A DNA stretch of 64,000 nucleotides from Halobaculum sp. XH14 (GTDB taxonomy: Archaea; Halobacteriota; Halobacteria; Halobacteriales; Haloferacaceae): contig NZ_CP134949.1 in NCBI RefSeq assembly GCF_032116555.1, forward strand, positions 1-64,000. The letters are read 5' to 3'. Every line of letters starts with the position of its first letter. Position 1 is the first letter of the stretch. This document shows positions 60,967 through 64,000 of the stretch, piece by piece. Made by a program: the position numbers and the translations under genes. Below the pieces are notes generated by a model, which searched no databases, was not told the origin of the DNA, and saw only the letters and a program-made list of their open reading frames with translations.

Positions 60967-62166
60967 ATGAGCGACACAGCAGGACCCAAAGCGGACGAGC
61001 GGACGACCCAACCGACCGATCGCGACGTCAGCCTCGAACTCAGGGACGTCACCAAGACGTTCACCGAGGACGACGGCTCGACCGTCGTCGCGGTCGAGGA
61101 CCTGGACCTGACGATCTACGACGGGGAGTTCGTCGTGATCGTCGGCCCGTCGGGCTGTGGAAAGACCACGACGTTGCGGATGATCGCCGGCCTCGAGGAG
61201 CCGACCGAGGGGGACGTCGTCATCGAGGGACGCGACGTGGCGGGGCTCGACCCCCGCGAGCGCGACATCGCGATGGTGTTCCAGAACTACGCGCTCTACC
61301 CCCACAAGACGGTCCGGGAGAACATCGCGTTCCCGCTCCGGATCCGGAAGTTCCCGGACGAGGAGGTCGAGGGGCGCGTCGAGGACGTCGCCCGGTCGCT
61401 CGACATCCCGGAACTGCTCGAGCGCCGCCCGTCGGAGCTCTCGGGCGGCCAGCAGCAGCGGGTCGCGCTCGGGCGCGCAATCGTGCGCGACCCGGCGGTG
61501 TTCCTGTTCGACGAGCCGCTGTCGAACCTCGACGCGAAGCTCCGCATCGAGATGCGGACCGAGCTGAACAAACTCCACGACCGCGTCGGGAAGACGTCGG
61601 TGTACGTCACCCACGACCAGGTCGAGGCGATGACGCTCTCGGACCGCGTCGTCGTGCTCGACGACGGGCGGCTCCAGCAGTTCGCGCCGCCCCAGGAGCT
61701 GTACGGCGCCCCCGCCAACAAGTTCGTCGCGGGCTTCATCGGCGAGCCGCCGATGAACTTCTTCGCCGCCCGCGTCGAGGAGCGCGGCGGCGACTGGTGG
61801 GTCGTCTCCGACGCGTTCGAACTCCGCCTGCCCGACGAGCACGACGCGAAACTCCGGGAGTGGACCGGCGACCTCGAGAACGCCGAGTTCGGCGTCCGAC
61901 CGGAGCACCTGTTCGACGTCGCCGTGGAGGGCGACCCCGGCGAGGGAGCGACGTTCGACGCGCTGGTGAAGGTGATCGAACCGATGGGGCCACACATGGA
62001 CGTCACCGTCGCGCCGTCGGAGCGGCCCGACGACGAGGACGCCGAGTTCACCGCGCGGGTGTCGAACGAGAGCGACGTGGCCACCGAGAGCCGGGTCACG
62101 CTCGGCGTCGAACTGGACAAGGCACACCTGTTCGACGGCCGGACCGGCGAGAACGTCCTCCGGTAG
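60967..62166 (+). CDS. Sugar ABC transporter ATP-binding protein (UgpC/MalK type)
   Basis: ATPase of the importer, 399 residues. Walker A GPSGCGKT at 60-67, signature LSGGQQQRVALGRA, Walker B VFLFDEPLSNLD, switch histidine in YVTHDQVEAM. The C-terminal TOBE/regulatory domain (from about 245) shows GVRPEHLFDVAVEGDPGEGA and ends DKAHLFDGRTGENVL, typical of the MalK/UgpC group that can serve several sugars. 94 bp separates it from the permease genes; that gap looks non-coding. Confidence 0.93.
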   Translation: MSDTAGPKADERTTQPTDRDVSLELRDVTKTFTEDDGSTVVAVEDLDLTIYDGEFVVIVGPSGCGKTTTLRMIAGLEEPTEGDVVIEGRDVAGLDPRERDIAMVFQNYALYPHKTVRENIAFPLRIRKFPDEEVEGRVEDVARSLDIPELLERRPSELSGGQQQRVALGRAIVRDPAVFLFDEPLSNLDAKLRIEMRTELNKLHDRVGKTSVYVTHDQVEAMTLSDRVVVLDDGRLQQFAPPQELYGAPANKFVAGFIGEPPMNFFAARVEERGGDWWVVSDAFELRLPDEHDAKLREWTGDLENAEFGVRPEHLFDVAVEGDPGEGATFDALVKVIEPMGPHMDVTVAPSERPDDEDAEFTARVSNESDVATESRVTLGVELDKAHLFDGRTGENVLR

Positions 62167-62187
62167 TTGCCGGGCCAGCCCCGCCCC

Positions 62188-63480
62188 TCACTCCGCCGGT
62201 TCGAACGACGGCTCGCCGTCCACGAACGAGAGTTCCTCCGGTCCCTCCACGACGACGCCCTCGGGCGGGTCGCGCGCGAGCGCCTCGGAGACGCGGAACG
62301 ACGACAGCGACGCGGTGTCCCGGATCCAGGCGACGCGGACGTCCGCCGGGTCGTAGGTCCCGACGGTGGAGAGCGCGGCCGTCAGCGCCCGCTCGTCGTC
62401 CGGGAGGACGACCGGGAGCTTCGCCTTGCTGAGCGACCCGCTCGTCAGCGCGTTCGTGTACACCTGGTCGAGGTCGAGTTCATCGGCGACCGCGCGGGTC
62501 GTCACGTCCGCCAGCCCGATGCCGTTGCCGTTGCCGTGGGTCGCCTCCGTCAGCCCCCGCACGACGATGCGCTTGATGTCGGGCAGCGCCGGGTCCTCGG
62601 CGTTCAGCACGCTGTACCGGCCGACGACGTTCGTGTCCATCCCCGCGCCGGAGACGTCCTTGCCGATCTCGTCGACGACGAGCACGTCGAGGTCGTCGAA
62701 CGGGAGCGTCGGCATGTACTCGTCGGCCCGCTCCAGCAGCGGCTCCTCCGCGTCGGGGAGCGCCGACGCGGGCACGCCCTCGACGTGGGCCGTCCGGTCG
62801 TGGAAGTTCTCAACGACGGCGAGGCCCCCCAGCAGCGGCGTCTCGGCGCGGACGACGTCGTAGGCCGCGGCGATGACGGGTACGTACCCCTCGACGAGCG
62901 CGTGCTCGTGGGCCGCCTTCGCGCCTGGCTGTTTGCCCAGCCCGATGGTCGCCATCTTCGTCAGCCCGCTCTCGAACCGGCCGGTGAAGTTGGTGTGGGC
63001 CTTCACGCGGTTGATCACGAGGACCCCGTCGGCCTCCAGGGCGGCCGTCGAGAACGGCACCGTCGCGCCGACCGCGGAGTCGCCGAGGTCGGTCGTGTCC
63101 ATCCGCGCGTCGATCGGACAGCCGAGTGCGTCCTCGGTCAGCCCGATGCCGGCGAGCGTCCGCCGCTGGCCCTCGGCGGTCGCGCCGCCGTGGCTCCCCA
63201 TCGCCGGCACGACGAACGGCTCGAAGCCGCGACGTGCCAGTTCGTCGATCACGGCCCGTGCTGCTGGAACGACGTCGTGGATGCCACGGCTCCCCAGCCC
63301 GACCGCGACGCTCCCCCCCGGGGGGACGTCGCCGAGCGGGAGTTCGTCCACCTCCGCGCGGGTCCTCCCCTCGACGTCGTCGAGTTCGGGCGTCTCCGGC
63401 TCGTACCGCACCGACGCGAACCGGGGGAGGGTCGGTCGGCCGAGCGCCGCGTCGACGACATCGGCGTCCGGGAATCGCAT
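62188..63480 (-). CDS. LarA-like (DUF2088) nickel-pincer-type protein
   Basis: Homologue of lactate racemase LarA, 430 residues from MRFPDADVVDAALGRPTLPR. The N-terminal Rossmann-like domain has VGLGSRGIHDVVPAARAV and PAMGSHGGATAEGQ. The pincer-lysine/histidine region reads VKAHTNFTGRFESGLTKMAT, where LarA has the catalytic H and the lysine that carries the cofactor. This subgroup usually acts on other 2-hydroxy acids or is uncharacterised. LarE at 31077-31997 could supply the cofactor. Converges on the ABC operon and diverges from the enolase-superfamily gene. Confidence 0.85.
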   Translation of the reverse strand: MRFPDADVVDAALGRPTLPRFASVRYEPETPELDDVEGRTRAEVDELPLGDVPPGGSVAVGLGSRGIHDVVPAARAVIDELARRGFEPFVVPAMGSHGGATAEGQRRTLAGIGLTEDALGCPIDARMDTTDLGDSAVGATVPFSTAALEADGVLVINRVKAHTNFTGRFESGLTKMATIGLGKQPGAKAAHEHALVEGYVPVIAAAYDVVRAETPLLGGLAVVENFHDRTAHVEGVPASALPDAEEPLLERADEYMPTLPFDDLDVLVVDEIGKDVSGAGMDTNVVGRYSVLNAEDPALPDIKRIVVRGLTEATHGNGNGIGLADVTTRAVADELDLDQVYTNALTSGSLSKAKLPVVLPDDERALTAALSTVGTYDPADVRVAWIRDTASLSSFRVSEALARDPPEGVVVEGPEELSFVDGEPSFEPAE

Positions 63481-63576
63481 GCTCGTTCGTTGGCGAGCGG
63501 CGAGTAAACCGTGTCGGCGGTGCTGCGCGGTCTCGTGTCCCGTCGTTTCGTGTCGTGTGGTACCACTGAGCATAAC

Positions 63577-63585
63577 GATTTACCG
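63577..63585 (+). promoter_or_regulatory. TATA-like box of the dehydratase gene
   Basis: CGATTTACC about 25 bases before the ATG at 63606 supports that start and a leaderless transcript. Confidence 0.45.
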
Positions 63586-63605
63586 ATCCGTCCCGAAAGG
63601 CTCGT

Positions 63606-64000
63606 ATGGAAGTCGCCGAGGTCGAGAGTTTCGCGGTCTCCATCCCGCTGGCGGAGCCGGTGTCGTTCGCGACCCGGACCGTCGAGGAGCGTGACCACGC
63701 CGTCACGTACGTCCGGACCGACGACGGGGTCGAGGGGCTCGGCTACACGCTCGGCTACGGCGGGGCGGGGCTCGTCGCCGACGCCGTGACCGACGTGCTC
63801 GCGCCCATCGTCGAGGGCGAGGACCCGCGCGACACCGAGCGCCTGTGGCGCGAGATGTTCGACGGGACGGTCCAGATCGGGCGGAAGGGCGTCATGCTGC
63901 GGGCCATCGCGACCGTGGACGTCGCGCTGTGGGACGTCGCCGCGAAGGCGGCGGGCGTGCCGCTGTACAAGTACCTCGGGGCGTACCGCGACTCGGTTCC
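63606..64000 (+). CDS. Mandelate racemase/muconate-lactonizing (enolase superfamily) enzyme, partial
   Basis: Cut off by the end of the window after about 131 residues. The N-terminal capping domain of the superfamily is visible: VESFAVSIPLAEPVSF, VTYVRTDDGVEGLGYTLGYG and the helical ATVDVALWDVAAKAAGVPLY. Metal-binding residues lie beyond the window. In Haloferax, members of this group dehydrate D-gluconate, D-xylonate or related acids; the adjacent importer and FAH enzyme fit such a sugar-acid pathway. Substrate cannot be assigned from the visible part. Confidence 0.88.
   Translation, partial: MEVAEVESFAVSIPLAEPVSFATRTVEERDHAVTYVRTDDGVEGLGYTLGYGGAGLVADAVTDVLAPIVEGEDPRDTERLWREMFDGTVQIGRKGVMLRAIATVDVALWDVAAKAAGVPLYKYLGAYRDSV

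Overview
The window is a stretch of haloarchaeal chromosome. It has very high GC, strongly acidic proteins, twin-arginine lipoproteins, and leaderless genes with TATA-like boxes about 25-30 bases upstream of the start codon. The informational proteins are archaeal: TBP, PCNA, RadA and an RFC small subunit. Marker families are those of Halobacteria: HalOD1, the acidic [2Fe-2S] ferredoxin, TatCo/TatCt, archaetidylserine decarboxylase, PspAB and TrmG10. I see no rRNA, tRNA, CRISPR array or complete insertion sequence. Most of the region is core chromosome with small accessory patches.

Layout. 1-7.1 kb: RFC small subunit 2, archaetidylserine decarboxylase, TrmG10, TBP, membrane proteins including a CPBP protease, and a beta-helix lipoprotein. 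7.1-13 kb: hisG, a metalloprotease-like protein without its zinc site, an MTA/SAH deaminase, hisI and a coiled-coil gene. 13-24 kb: acetyltransferase, second CPBP protease, phosphoglucomutase-family enzyme, HalOD1 protein, MFS transporter, HAD hydrolase, PCNA, RlmE, a frameshifted DUF5518-type gene, a YhhQ-family transporter and an RHH regulator. 24-28.8 kb: the two twin-arginine translocase TatC genes back to back, plus a lipoprotein. 28.8-31 kb: an arsenic island (arsR, arsM, small membrane protein, arsN2) behind a double operator. 31-41.6 kb: LarE, DUF5787, arylsulfotransferase with a PQQ-type sugar dehydrogenase, prepilin peptidase, ferredoxin, phosphate transporter and a pilin-like protein. 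41.6-50.4 kb: htpX-rmuC-pspAB stress cluster, radA, sufU/sufS, TPR/DUF424 and thpR. 50.4-55.8 kb: a doubly frameshifted sensor kinase, an NhaP-type antiporter, a CNNM/CBS protein and adenosylhomocysteinase. 56-64 kb: cupin, FAH hydrolase, a complete sugar-type ABC importer, a LarA-like protein and the start of an enolase-superfamily dehydratase. This last block looks like a sugar-acid uptake and degradation locus.

The most unusual feature is a modular intergenic repeat, about 80-280 bp, with five recognisable copies and several remnants. Conserved linkers alternate with perfect hairpins whose sequence differs completely between copies while pairing is kept. The best copies are at 18727-19007, 48300-48530, 23517-23748 and an inverted pair at 10844-11275. 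Compensatory change in the stems argues that structure, not sequence, is maintained.

Other points of interest are two adjacent ATTAG-N6-CTAAT operators over the arsR start, an M48-like protein lacking HEXXH, a double TatC with a tandemly duplicated spacer module, two frameshifted genes, and a LarA-like protein in the same window as LarE.
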